In this document: one piece after another, positions 32,501-43,372 of the stretch
Layout of the letters: every line of letters begins with the position of its first letter
Numbering within the stretch: position 1 is the stretch's first letter
NCBI RefSeq assembly: GCF_032118995.1
Contig: NC_092656.1
Span: forward strand, 18,416,694 to 18,480,693
Reading direction: 5' to 3'
DNA: 64,000 nucleotides
Source: Asterias amurensis
Taxonomy: Eukaryota > Echinodermata > Asteroidea > Forcipulatida > Asteriidae
The notes under the pieces: generated by a model
What the model was told of the DNA's origin: nothing
What the model saw: only the letters and a program-made list of their open reading frames with translations
The model's database searches: none
Translations under genes and position numbers: made by a program

Positions 32501-35500
32501 AAACACTAATTTGTCTTACCCTTATAATTTTTATATCATATAGTTTCATTTGTTTGCAGGGGAGACGTGAGTTTCTTAGTCCGACTCAGAAGAAAGCTTT
32601 ACTCTGATGCTCCTGGTAAGTTTCTTAGTACTGCGTCCTGTAATAGTTCCTTTAGCAAGAACATAATATCATACGGAACGTCACTTTTATAAATGTTTGC
32701 AAATTTGAAACAACTTTGTAATTGTTGCTCAGGTTTCAGATATTCAGCAAGAGTTATCTGCACAGTGGTACTAGCGACGTTAACTACATACCAGGTACGG
32801 ACATCCACCAAGGTACAGGGATGTACAACATCGAGTTTTGAACAAAGACATCATGTATTACAATTCTTTGGTAGGCCTATATTATATAACTGCCTATGTC
32901 TCTTTGTATTAAATACAAAGAGACATACAAGAACTCATTTATTGGAATGAAACAAAAAGTTTAAGAAAGCAGCTTTTCAGCATAAAATAAAGAGATCTTC
33001 ATAAATTGTTATCAATAAGAGTAATAACATAATTCAGAGAAACTTGAAGTGGTTGCCTCCTTTTGGTCACTATAGAGCAATGAAGCCTATAAAAAGACAT
33101 TCATGCCAAAGATGCCAACAAATTTAATAAATATTTATCATTACTTTTTTGAAGTTTGAAACTAATTGATTTCCTCTAGGTTGGTCTTCTATACTTGACG
33201 AATTTGTACACCCTTTGGACGTATCCAGCTATTGCACTTGATGATAAAGGAATACTGTATCAATCGTTTGCTGTGTTTAATGCTACAGAGTTCATCATCG
33301 AGGCTAGAGAATTCTTCAAAATCGCTGAAGGTTTGTAAACATTAAAGGCAGTGGACACTATTGGTAATTACTCAAAAATAATTATTAGCATAAAACCTCA
33401 CTTGGTAACGAGTAATGGGGAGAGGTTGATAGTATACAACATTGTGAGAAACGGCTCCCTCTGAAGTGGAGTAGTTTTCGAGAAAGAAGTAATTGTCCAC
33501 GAATTTGATCACCTCGAGACCTCAAGTTTAGAATTTGAGGTCTCGAAATCAAGCATCTGAAAGCACACAACTTCGTTTGACAAGGGTGTTTTTTCTTTCA
33601 TTATTATCTCGCAACTTCGACGACCGATTGAGCTCAAATTTTCACAGGTTTGTTATTTTATGTATATGTTGAGATACAGCAAGTGAGAAGACTGGTCTTT
33701 GACAATTACCAATAGTGTCCATTGTCTTTAAGTGACAAGATCGATTTGCTTAGTATGAAAAAAAACAATAACAAGTTTAAACCATGCATCAAAATGCCAT
33801 GTTTGTTGTTACCATGTTCCAATGGCATGGTTCTGTTTGCCGAGGTATTCTGAGTTTATCAAGCTATGTAAAGCACATAATCATGAGACGTGTTATATAA
33901 GTGCAATATTCCATGGTAATTAGCGGATATTGTTACCCATTATTCTTCTCTCGGTTACATTCTGGCTAATATGAAACTGCTCTTCTTTTAACAGATACGT
34001 TCTGGGCATCTTGTTATTTCGCCATCCCTCTGTCCATACTGTACAATCTACACATGCCGCTATGTTACAGGTATGCCTATAAACAAGCACGTGTATATGG
34101 ACCAAATCGAGGCTTTGTGATTTAAAAACGACTGTTTTGTGATTTAAACGAACAAATTCATTGCAAAATTATTATTACTCTTGAAGAAATTACTCATCAA
34201 TTATGAATTGTTAAATGTTATTTCTCTTCTAGAGAACACACCTTAAAGTTGTGGAGAGGAAATCGAGACTTCTGTCCTAAAGAGAAGTTCCATTTACCAT
34301 CTTTAGTGGTAAGATATTGTGTGACGTTTGTGTTTTGTTTGCCCTTATTTTCCCCCCTCCCCCCCCCCCCCAATTACCAGCAGTTTTCTCGGTGTGACCA
34401 ATGGAGCATGTTTGATATGAAATTAGTTTGTATAAATTGATTCACTGATGTGAATATTGATGCTTTGATTGATAGGTGGCAAACCTTCGCTTTTCTGGAT
34501 ATGCGATCGGATTTTCAGCATGGGGTGAGTCTACTCCAGTCTGTTATTGGCAAACTAAGTCTCTTTTATCGGCCTCAAATCTTACAGGGGAGGTGAATTC
34601 CAGTTCAATTTATAAAAAGTCAGTTCACAAGAGAAAAGATTGTAGAACTGAGTAGGTTTGTCATAACCCAGGTTAATAATGTGAAAATAATAGAGACCGA
34701 AAGTGCATTATAAGTCATTTTTGTAGGTGCTTTTAAAGGCATTGGACACTATTGGTAATTGTCACAGACTAGCCTTCACAGTTGGTGTATCTCAACATAT
34801 GCATAAAATAACTAACCTGTGACAGTTTGAGATCAATCGGTCATCAAAGTTGCGAGATAATAATGAAAGAAGAAAACACCCTTGTCACACGAAGTTATGT
34901 GCTTTCAGATGCTTGATTTCGAGACCTCAAGTTCTAAATCTGAGGTCTCGAAATCAAATTCGTGGAAAATAACTTCTTTCCCGAAAACTATGGCACTTCA
35001 GAGGGAGCCGTTTCTCACAATGTTTTATACCATCAACCTCTCCACATTACTCGTTACCAAGTAAGGTTTTATGCTAATAATTATTTTGAGTAATTACCAA
35101 GTGTCCACTGCCTTTAAGATGCATATAAACTTATACTAATCTCAACACTCTCCCCATCTCTGTGTTCTTTGTTTCAGGTTTTCTCATAACCCAAGTCGTA
35201 TCCTGGCTCGTACTGTTCTTCGTTGTGTATTTTATAATTTATCAACTTCAGAAAACTGATGAAGAACTAACATGGCTTCTCAAATTTTTCGAGGGATACT
35301 GGTAAGCCGTATTATTTGTTGATTTCAATTGATATATTTATATTGGTAAATATCAACATAGCTCGATGAAAGAGACTCTTTAATATCCATCACGGTTTTC
35401 GTGGAGAATCATTGTTTTGAAACAAGATGAAATTTAGGATATGATTCAGTCACTTAAAATGTACCAAGTAGGACCTGAGGCATTGTGCTTAATATAACTA

Positions 35501-37816
35501 AAAGGGTGTTGTTTCTTGTGTCAAGGTGTGGCAGGGGTCTGGTTTTACACATCTTTTGATGACAGTTTTTTTACACTTTTGTTTTAACCTTGACAGCCCC
35601 TGTACAACTTGTAACTATTGTGCATGTCTAAAGATTTAAAATAAAAAGATTAAAAAAATAATAAATAAAGTAAAACAAGTTGGGTGTTATTGTTTAACCT
35701 CTCTACAAAATAACTTTGTAATTGTGTGGAACTTTGCTCATTTTTAACTTTCATTGGGTTCCCAGGTAATCATTGGGCTACCGTGGTATACACAAACTCA
35801 TTCCTTTTTTCCTTGTATAGGTTAACGTTCGTAACGGGGATCGTGTTTTACTACGTCCAAGTTGCTCTGGCTCATATTGCTTTCTTACAAAAAGAGAAAG
35901 AAGAGAAGGCGTAAAGTCCATTTGAGCCTCAACAATAGGTAATTTTGAACAAATTATTCAAAATTTGTATTAAAAAAAATATTGGAAGAAAAAAGTCGTT
36001 TGTGTTCAAAAATATTAACCTTGAACCTTGAACAAATTAATCAGCCTTTCAATAAAATTAATATATAACTACCACGAACAGCCGTATTGTATTCTCATTT
36101 ACTCTCCTAATTACGTTCTGATTATTTCACCAGACGAATGTTTCATGTTGTAGTTTACGTGACTTTATTTGTGAACGTCATAGTTGGGTTAGTGTCTTGT
36201 TTGATGAGGATCGTCAAGGCTGTTATCTTTGGTGTACTCTTCATCGGGAGAATCGATCGATCGACCCTAATGAGAGGCTGGGAGTTATGGGACCCAGGTA
36301 AGAATCATCGACCAATTGCGGATACAAGCCTAATTATTTAAAGAGAATGTCACTACAGCAAAGAAGAGATATCGAGTATTCAATTGTTGTTCTTTCATTC
36401 CTATTCAGGTTTTAAATCTTACATGGGTTTTCTGGAGCTAGAGGTTGCCCATACACATCCAGTTCTTGTAACATTCTGTCATTTTCTGTGGAAATCAGTC
36501 GGGAAGGACATGGCAGAAGAAAAAGCATCTCTTGCGTTTTGGAGAAAAGTACCAACCAAGAAAGGTAGTACTAGTTAACCCTTGTGTATCGCTATTTGTA
36601 TAAATCAAGTATTAAACCACAAAAGGAAAGTGACTGGGTAACTTTGAATTAATTGGGTTGAACACAAAATTAATTTTGATTTTGTATAAAACCATCAAAA
36701 CTGTGCTTAGTCTCGTAACTAAATTTATAATTAAAAAGATGCTCCACTAGATACTCCACTTATACAAAACAAAAGCCATAATTTATTGGGGTATTTTAAA
36801 TTAAACTTTTCTGTGTAATTTCGTCCTCAGATCATGATTTTCCAAAATGAATTTTACACGAGATAATGAAGCTTTTTGTAATAAGCATTAATTTTTAGCC
36901 TTCGAGAAAGACTCTGCTAGGGTCGAAACGTCAGGCCATGAACTATTTTTTTGCAAGCATTAATTTGGCTAAACAACCCAACTAATTGCTTTATAGGTTC
37001 CGAGGGAAGCATGGCCATTGAGCTAAGAAGAGGGTGCCGTCAAAAGCCTCGCTGGCCCCGTAATAAATGGTTTGTAGCAATCACCTTAATGCGTAATCGT
37101 TCCTTAACCATTGCGAGAATGAGAATTGCTCCAGAGTTACTTCAAGTCAAGCAAGATATTGAAAAGGAAAGACGAGCAAAACAGGTATAGGCATAGCCCT
37201 TTGTATACCCCTACACCCCATCGAACCAACATCTAAAAACGAACATCTCAAGTTAATATCAAAATAATTGGCGAACAATTTGGGCTAAAGTTTCGTTGCA
37301 GGGGCTCATTTTTTTTTTTTTTTATGGCAGGTTCATCAAACTCTGAGAATTAGAAGAAAAACCCCTTTGCGGAAGACTTTTACCAACGTAGAAGATATAA
37401 GAACAAGCAGAAGGAGGAAACACACTTAAACCCACACAGACAAACAAGCCATTCATTGCAGCAACAATCGTAATACAAATTGCTAGGGCTATGTGTACAA
37501 ATAATTATAGATGCACTCCCTTTTAGACTCATAGTTCAATGAGTAGTCCAACGTGTTTTCCCTCTCTAGGTAGCCTACCATTTTAAACTTCGTGAATGGT
37601 TATGGTGACTGAACAAAAAATTTTTTTTAAAGGAAACAGATTTTGTATTTAATCATTAATAATAATAGGTCTTATGGTCATTTGTTTTCCCAGACTGGAG
37701 CCGTCTCCACAACAGTCATTTCAAATGGATCAAACTCGACACTCGATGCAGAGGGAAGCAAGACTCTTGCTCAAGACGTCAAGGATACAGACAGCATGTC
37801 TATCCTTGTTGTGTAA
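29590..37816 (+). CDS. STRA6: STRA6-type retinol transporter, copy B (19 exons)
   Basis: Exons: 29590-29688, 30044-30129, 30806-30948, 31456-31588, 31694-31742, 31968-32081, 32204-32298, 32560-32615, 32733-32794, 33180-33330, 33995-34070, 34233-34308, 34476-34524, 35178-35301, 35821-35910, 36134-36297, 36409-36564, 36997-37184. A terminal exon follows, either 37331-37429 or 37694-37816. That gives 669 or 677 aa, close to human STRA6. Landmarks are VRLWPDCCNRRPGIPYPVN, FKKTHYYERVKYLL, LMRGWELWDPG, LEVAHTHPVLVTFCH and KWFVAITLMRN. Intron phases match copy A throughout, and at least twelve exons have identical lengths. The donor of exon 15 appears shifted upstream relative to A. The two candidate last exons are both phase 0 with good acceptors. 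Function is inferred from the family. Confidence 0.91.
30143..30524. mobile_element. Family B palindromic MITE, copy 2 (TTAA)
   Basis: TTAA flanks at 30139-30142 and 30525-30528. Nearly identical to copy 1. It sits only 13 bp after the end of STRA6-B exon 2, just past the donor GTAAGATTG. Confidence 0.88.
31295..31395 (-). repeat. Dispersed repeat shared with 58465
   Basis: Shares TTTGGTTTGTGGTAACACTATG, TACTTGCTGGGTAG and TTGAGAACTTGTATTGCTTT, with few changes, with 58465-58565. The inverse of GGTAACACCATGT also ends the repeats at 22770 and 62050. Confidence 0.5.
33346..33727. mobile_element. Family A MITE, copy 6 (TTAA)
   Basis: TTAA flanks at 33342-33345 and 33728-33731. It begins 15 bp after the end of STRA6-B exon 10. 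Confidence 0.85.
34737..35113. mobile_element. Family A MITE, copy 7 (TTAA)
   Basis: TTAA flanks at 34733-34736 and 35114-35117. It lies reversed relative to copy 6, in the STRA6-B intron between exons 13 and 14. Confidence 0.85.
36895..36945 (+). repeat. GAAACGTCAGGCC repeat in STRA6-B intron 17
   Basis: Reads GAGAAAGACTCTGCTAGGGTC, then GAAACGTCAGGCCATG. GACTC-TGCTA-GGGTC forms a short hairpin before GAAAC. It is in the intron homologous to the one carrying 19155-19230 in copy A, in the same orientation relative to the gene. Confidence 0.55.
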
Positions 37817-38973
37817 AAGGCTCGCCCTCAGCCTCAACAAAGGGGGTTCATATCCTCGTCCTTCAAGTAAAACTTCCAACAAACCATCATGTTCTGGGAA
37901 AAGTCTGTGGGAAAAGTGGCCCAACTGTTACCCCGAAACCAGTATATACATCACAAGATACCAGTAGACCCAGATGGGTTTAAACTATAAAAGAGAGTGC
38001 ATTTATATGTATTCGAGATGATAACAAACTCTCGTCCACCTTGTGTAATGGCCGAACACAATTTTCAGCGAGTTCTGCAATCGAAACTTGGAAAAAAAGT
38101 TTCCGTATGGCGCCACCACTGTTTCATTCAATATTAAATAAAGTACGTAATTTACCTCATTGAGATATCCCTTTTTATCCATGTCGTGTATTAAATTACC
38201 TTCTCTTTGAGCCACGAGCCAGCCTTCCCGCCGCATTTGGCATCTTTTAATCTTTATTTCAACTTGTAGCTTTACTAATCAAGCCGATGTAATGACCAAC
38301 CCATTGGAGCACTCTTTACACAAAGTTGGTGTTGATACAACAGCTTTACATGTCCAGTTCAACTCGATGAATGACGTCATAGTGGCTGACAAGGATATCG
38401 TATGTGGAAAGATAGTACTACGGTGCATTATTTGAAAATAAGAGTTCGTTTGAGAGAAGATGCAAAACAAAACTAATCACGGGCTGCTGTGATGGATTGA
38501 CATGTGTGGAATTCCACGAGGTCAAACGATCACGAATTACTGAATGTTTTATACGGTGATTTTTTAACAATGTTTAACCGCAATGAGGAAACCCACACAA
38601 AGAATTGAATTCGAAACAATGCTCCAGTTCGCGCGAGAGCAGTGATCTCGCGAGAGCACTATCTCAGCACGTGGGGCCGATTTAACGACTTGTCCACAAG
38701 TCTAAACAATGCTCCGAGTGAACATCTAAAACACCTTTGTGTAAAAAAAATCTGAGGAATTTAAGGTTGCATAATAATTGATTGATGAATGAAGGAATTC
38801 TTGTGAAACTAGTGCTATGTGTTCTCCTGACTGTCAGACCATCAGACGTGCACCCAGCACAAGGCAGTCCAAGGCGCTATAAGAAAAGGTAAGACGTCTC
38901 GCATATGGTGGTCTCCGATTTTTGAGTTTCTGTCCCATTTCTTAAAATAGCACTTGTGTTTTGGTAAGGGGCG
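37817..38973. other. STRA6-B 3' flank
   Basis: No gene recognised. Holds half of a family C element (about 38092-38178). The rest is unremarkable AT-rich sequence. Confidence 0.4.
38092..38178 (+). repeat. Family C element, partial copy
   Basis: The left arm AAGTTTCCGTATGGCGCCAC and the middle up to GAGATATCCCTTTTT are present; the right arm is missing. Confidence 0.7.
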
Positions 38974-38977
38974 TTAA

Positions 38978-39357
38978 AGGCAGTGGACACTATTGGTAAT
39001 TACTCAAAATAATTATTAGCATAAAACCTTTCTTGGTGATGAGTAATGGGGAGAGGTTGATGGTATCAAACATTGTGAGAAACGGCTCCCTCTTAAAGTG
39101 CCATAGCTTTCGAGAAAGAAGTAATTTTCCACGAATTTGATTTCGAGACCTCAGATTTAGAACTTGAGGTCTCGAAATCAACCATCTTAACGCACACAAC
39201 TTCGTGTGACATGTGTGTTTTTCTCTTTCATTATTATCTCGCAAGTTCGATGACCGATTGAGCTCAAATTTTCACAGGTTTGTTATTTTATGCATATGTT
39301 GAGATACACCAACTGTGAAGGCTAGTCGTTGACAATTACCAATAGTGTCTACTGTCT
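38978..39357. mobile_element. Family A MITE, copy 8 (TTAA)
   Basis: TTAA flanks at 38974-38977 and 39358-39361; standard arrangement. It ends about 260 bp before the start codon of the EGF-like gene. Confidence 0.85.
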
Positions 39358-39618
39358 TTAAGTTTGCCAGAATCTAAAACGCACGAGGACACCACTCATT
39401 ACGTTCATTCAGGATTTCTATAAATGCTCAATCAAGTCACTTTCGATGGATTCCCCCTTCGTATCTCGATGCATGGTGCGCCTCTCTTTAGATTGTAATC
39501 TTAAAAGTAGAAATTTTTGAAAGAAAATACTGATCTGAGATATTGAACTTTAGTTTTGTTCTCCACTTATCTCAGGAAAAGAACACAACAGTTACTGACT
39601 TCATCTTCTTGATCCACG

Positions 39619-40888
39619 ATGTATCTTATGAAGCCAACCTCGATTGTTTTAGTATGGTGTTTGTTCTACTCCCTTCAAGTGAGTAATGGTATACTACAGC
39701 ATAACCATGTTTTACCCGGTCACTACTACCGACCATTACAGCAACATCACCGGGTAAGAAGAGCTGCCGCCCCAGCACCAAGGACCCCGCTCCGTGACTG
39801 TCCATGCAGGTATAGTATCGGAAAAGTTTCCGTATCACGTCACCACTTTTTCAGTTGATATGAAATAATAATATAGTATCTAGTTTACCTCAATGAGATA
39901 TCCCTTTTTTGTAAAAATTAGTGAAAAGGTGGTGACGTGATACGGAAAGTTATTCAAAAAAGAATTATCAACAGACGTCCTTCCTTTGTTTAAAATGTTG
40001 ATCTTTCACGTGGACTTTACAACGAATAGGCAATATTATTTGGACAGATTTCCGTATCATACCACCTCTTTTTATTTGTTAAGAAATAAAATAATTGATT
40101 TACCTAATGAGATATTCCTTTTTGCTGGTGGCGAGATACACATTTTGCTGTACCCTTACACTACCTTGCCGCAATTTTTTTTAAGAAATCATTATGCTCT
40201 TCTGTCTTTGTTCTTTATTCTTAATGCATGTACAGAGAAGTTCACATGGAAATATTATGCACAAAGTGTACTAAAGACGGTCTTGAAAGCTACACTATTG
40301 TTTTTTATGAAGCGCTTTAAAGAAATTGTGACTATTATTCCATTTTCTTCCCTTTTAGTTCAAGTCCTTGTTTGAATGGAGCCGAGTGCGTATCTACAAA
40401 AGGCGCAATAGTCGGCACGGTGGAATTCAGTTGCACCTGCAGCGGTCAATGGGTTGGTACAACATGTGATAGCTGCCCACCGGGAGGTAAGTCAGAACAA
40501 GTTTTAGGTCGAGTTGTCAGAGGTCAATTCAAACTTTAATTTGGAAATTATCTTTCTTTTTTTAGGCCCTATGTGTAAAAAAAAGGGGGGTACAAACGAA
40601 TTGTTATACAATTGTTAGAGTTTTCCCCGCAAAGCATTTTTTAATTGGAATATTAATTTAATTCTCAAATTCCCGAATGCACCTCACCATAGATTTATTT
40701 TTGAGGTGTTGCCTATAGTTGACTAATAGTTGCGTTTTCTTGTTTCCTCCTCCGTAGACCCACTATGCAGCCGTTCCTGCCTAGTACACAGGGATAATGA
40801 CGTATGTAATGATGGTGGACCGGGATCCATTGATGCAGTATGTGCAATTGGTACCGACTGTGGAGATTGCCCTTCAAGATGCCAATAA
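39619..40888 (+). CDS. Small secreted EGF-like protein (three exons)
   Basis: Exons 39619-39809, 40359-40486 and 40758-40888 splice in frame to 149 aa. The N-terminus has a hydrophobic signal-like stretch (SIVLVWCLFYSLQV). A His-rich propeptide-like part ends in RVRR, a furin-type site (residues about 45-50). An EGF-like module spans the splice junction: CPC, CLNGAEC, then CTCSGQWVGTTC. The C-terminal module carries CNDGGPGS, then CAIGTDCGDC, a cysteine pattern seen in assorted secreted proteins. No transmembrane segment is evident. I do not recognise a named orthologue; a secreted, processed ligand or matrix factor is an inference. A family C palindrome begins directly after exon 1. Confidence 0.72.
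39820..39952 (+). repeat. Family C element, variant copy
   Basis: Same layout as copies 1-3, but the arms read CCGTATCACGTCACCAC, with ATGGCGCC replaced symmetrically in both arms. The symmetric change suggests arms that are corrected against each other. It starts about 10 bp after exon 1 of the EGF-like gene. A further degraded copy lies at about 40045-40130. Confidence 0.75.
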
Positions 40889-43195
40889 ACTCATCACTGG
40901 GCAGCCATCTTGGATTGTCTTCTATGCAATCACATGTAACCAAACCGAGGCTGGAAGCTCAATTAGTCTGGTACCTTTCCCGTATCTACGAACAACATTA
41001 ACGAATATATAAGCTTCCTACTACCGTGTTTGTACATAGGAACAAAATTACCACATCTATCTCAAGATAATTCAAGAACAATTTTGTCCCCGCAACTTTG
41101 AACTCTTTTCTCTGTTTTCATGAGGTTGATGGGGAAATCATCAACAAGTTAATGATTCCGGAAATTAGGGCTGCAATGACTCACAATAACACAAATTTGT
41201 AAAAAAAAATTATAAAGATCAGTGTTAAAGTCCAAGCTCACGATGGCATAATGACCTCAAGCTAAACGGGAAGTATTCTATGCCCAAGTGAGAAGTGGAA
41301 GTATTGGTGTTGGCAAATAAATAAAATTATTTATTATAAACACCTCAAAAAACTTGTGACAACTCTCCCTATTTAATTGATGGTGTGTAAGAAAAGTAAT
41401 CATTTTTCATAGTTGCAGTTTTTTTCTTCTTGGATTACAAGGTTTGAATGCGCCCCCTCCCCCCCCCCCACCCGCTCCGCCCCTCCAACCCCCCCCCACC
41501 CACGTCGCCCAGACTCCCATCCCATCTGATGTAGCCTGCGCCCCACCCCAGCAAACAATCAATATAGGTTATTAGCCTCAATTTTAATTATCTAAATATT
41601 TTGATTGAACTGGTCACCTAAATAATGACAGTCCAGCGGCATATAGAATTACATTAAAGGAACACGTTGCCTTGGATCGGTCGAGTTGGTCTTTGAAAAG
41701 CGTTTGAAACCGTTTTTTATAAAATGCATATGGTTGGAAAGATGTTTTAAAAATAGAATACAATGATCCACACAAACATGCCTCGAAATTGCACATTTTT
41801 CCTTTTACCTCGTCGACTAACACGGTCGGCCATTTATGGGAGTCAAATTTTTGACTCCCATAAATGGCCGACCGTGTTAGTTCGCACAGTAAAAGGAAAA
41901 CCGTGAAATTTCGAAGCAAACTTCTGTGGATCATTGTATTCTATTTTTAAAACATCTTTCCAACCATATGAATTTTATAAAAAAGGGTTACAAACGCTTT
42001 TTATAGACCAACTCGTCCGATCCAAGGCAACGTGTTCCTTTAAACGACCACTTAAAGTTTTGGTTTCATCTTTGGAATACACGAGGCGCGTCCCATTACT
42101 GCCCCAACCTTGTGTACTGGACCTATCGTCGCTTTTGACTCGGGTGTAGTTTCAAAGCTTGAAATGAAAGCATTACTTCACATGAATAAAGCGTGAACAG
42201 ACAAAGACTCTTGAAGACGGACCGATAACAACCCACAAAGCTATAAACAAAAAAAAACAAAAAAAAAAAAGGGGGGGGCTCTTTGTGCCATTGGCAGTTT
42301 TTGACCACGTGAGTGCGTGTTTGAACCAACTTTACGTAAAACAAGTAGAATAAAGTGGTATTTTTGTTTACTCTTATTAAATTTATTTGTTACTTGCCAA
42401 ATAATTGATACAATAATTATAACAACACCGGGCAGCTATAAGTGATGAAAAGTCAGAGGAATTCGCCTTTGAAAGCGCCCCCATGTGGTCAAAAATAAAT
42501 AAGCTCAATGTGGCCCTCTATTGACATACAAAAAAATCGCCGTCTGCAACCGACCAGGTCAGGAGAGCGAAGACTGGTTCATTTTGATGAACGAAAATCA
42601 TCCAAGTAAGTCGTTTAATTAATGTGTATTGGGCTCTAAATAGAAAATTGTGATGACGAAGAAGGTATTTAATTAAAGTGTTCGTAGGCAAAAGTAAATG
42701 TTTTCTGCCAACTAAATGCGAGATGGTTTTGCTCTGGTTGGATGTCGGGGATGTAGTGTGTTTCTGCTCTCACTCAGTCTACCTCCATGCTCATGCTCAG
42801 TCTCAGTCTCAACTCACTAAACGCAAAACTCGCAATCGCATTAATTATCATGCATTTATCTGACAAGGGCGGGGGGGCTTTTCAGATGAAATCATTTTGC
42901 AGGATGCATCTTACAAGTTTTATTAAAACTATATATTAATTATAAAGAGTAACCTTTCGCGACATTACAGTTTACACCAATGACACCACTTTGTCAGGGT
43001 AATAATTCGTTACCAGTATTACCACGTACCACATTTCCAAATAAACATTTAAATTTAATTTAAAAGTAAACATTTATTACTGGACTGCCAATACTATACA
43101 TTACTATTATTATCTACTATTTATCTGTTAACATAAAATTAACAAGATGACGTGTCTGTGCCCCCTTCAAAAGCATTTATTTAGGACCTCATCAG
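40889..43195. other. Intergenic
   Basis: Holds family B copy 3, a C-rich low-complexity tract (about 41453-41520) and an A-then-G run at 42250-42278. No other gene recognised; the frame at 42678-42863 has no splice logic or domain. Confidence 0.45.
41658..42039. mobile_element. Family B palindromic MITE, copy 3 (TTAA)
   Basis: TTAA flanks at 41654-41657 and 42040-42043; long foldback as in copy 1. Confidence 0.85.
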
Positions 43196-43251
43196 ACATC
43201 AGTGGTCACATCATACATCAGTAATCTCATCTGTGGCCTTACATTTATCAG

Positions 43252-43368
43252 TGACCTCATCGGTGACCTCTCCAGTGACCTCTCCAGTGACCTCTCCAGT
43301 GACTTCGGGCATCAGTGACCTCAAAGTTGACCTCATCGTTGACCTCAACAGTGCCTCATCAGTGACCT
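43252..43368. repeat. 12-bp array of TGACCT words upstream of MRPL24
   Basis: TGACCT at 43252, 43264, 43276, 43288, 43316, 43328, 43340 and 43363, plus TGACTT at 43300. Most are spaced exactly 12 bp, giving direct repeats with 6-bp spacers. It ends 5 bp before the MRPL24 start codon, so it lies in the 5' UTR or core promoter. TGACCT is the inverse of AGGTCA, the nuclear-receptor half-site. Confidence 0.9.
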
Positions 43369-43372
43369 CATC

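Noticed and set aside
35821-35914. STRA6-B as a pseudogene because of the TAA at 35912
   Set aside because: A donor at 35911 precedes the stop and restores the phase needed by the next exon; all other exons are intact.
39986-40375. 129-codon plus-strand frame
   Set aside because: Lies in intron 1 of the EGF-like gene and runs across its splice acceptor; composition is low-complexity and no domain is seen.
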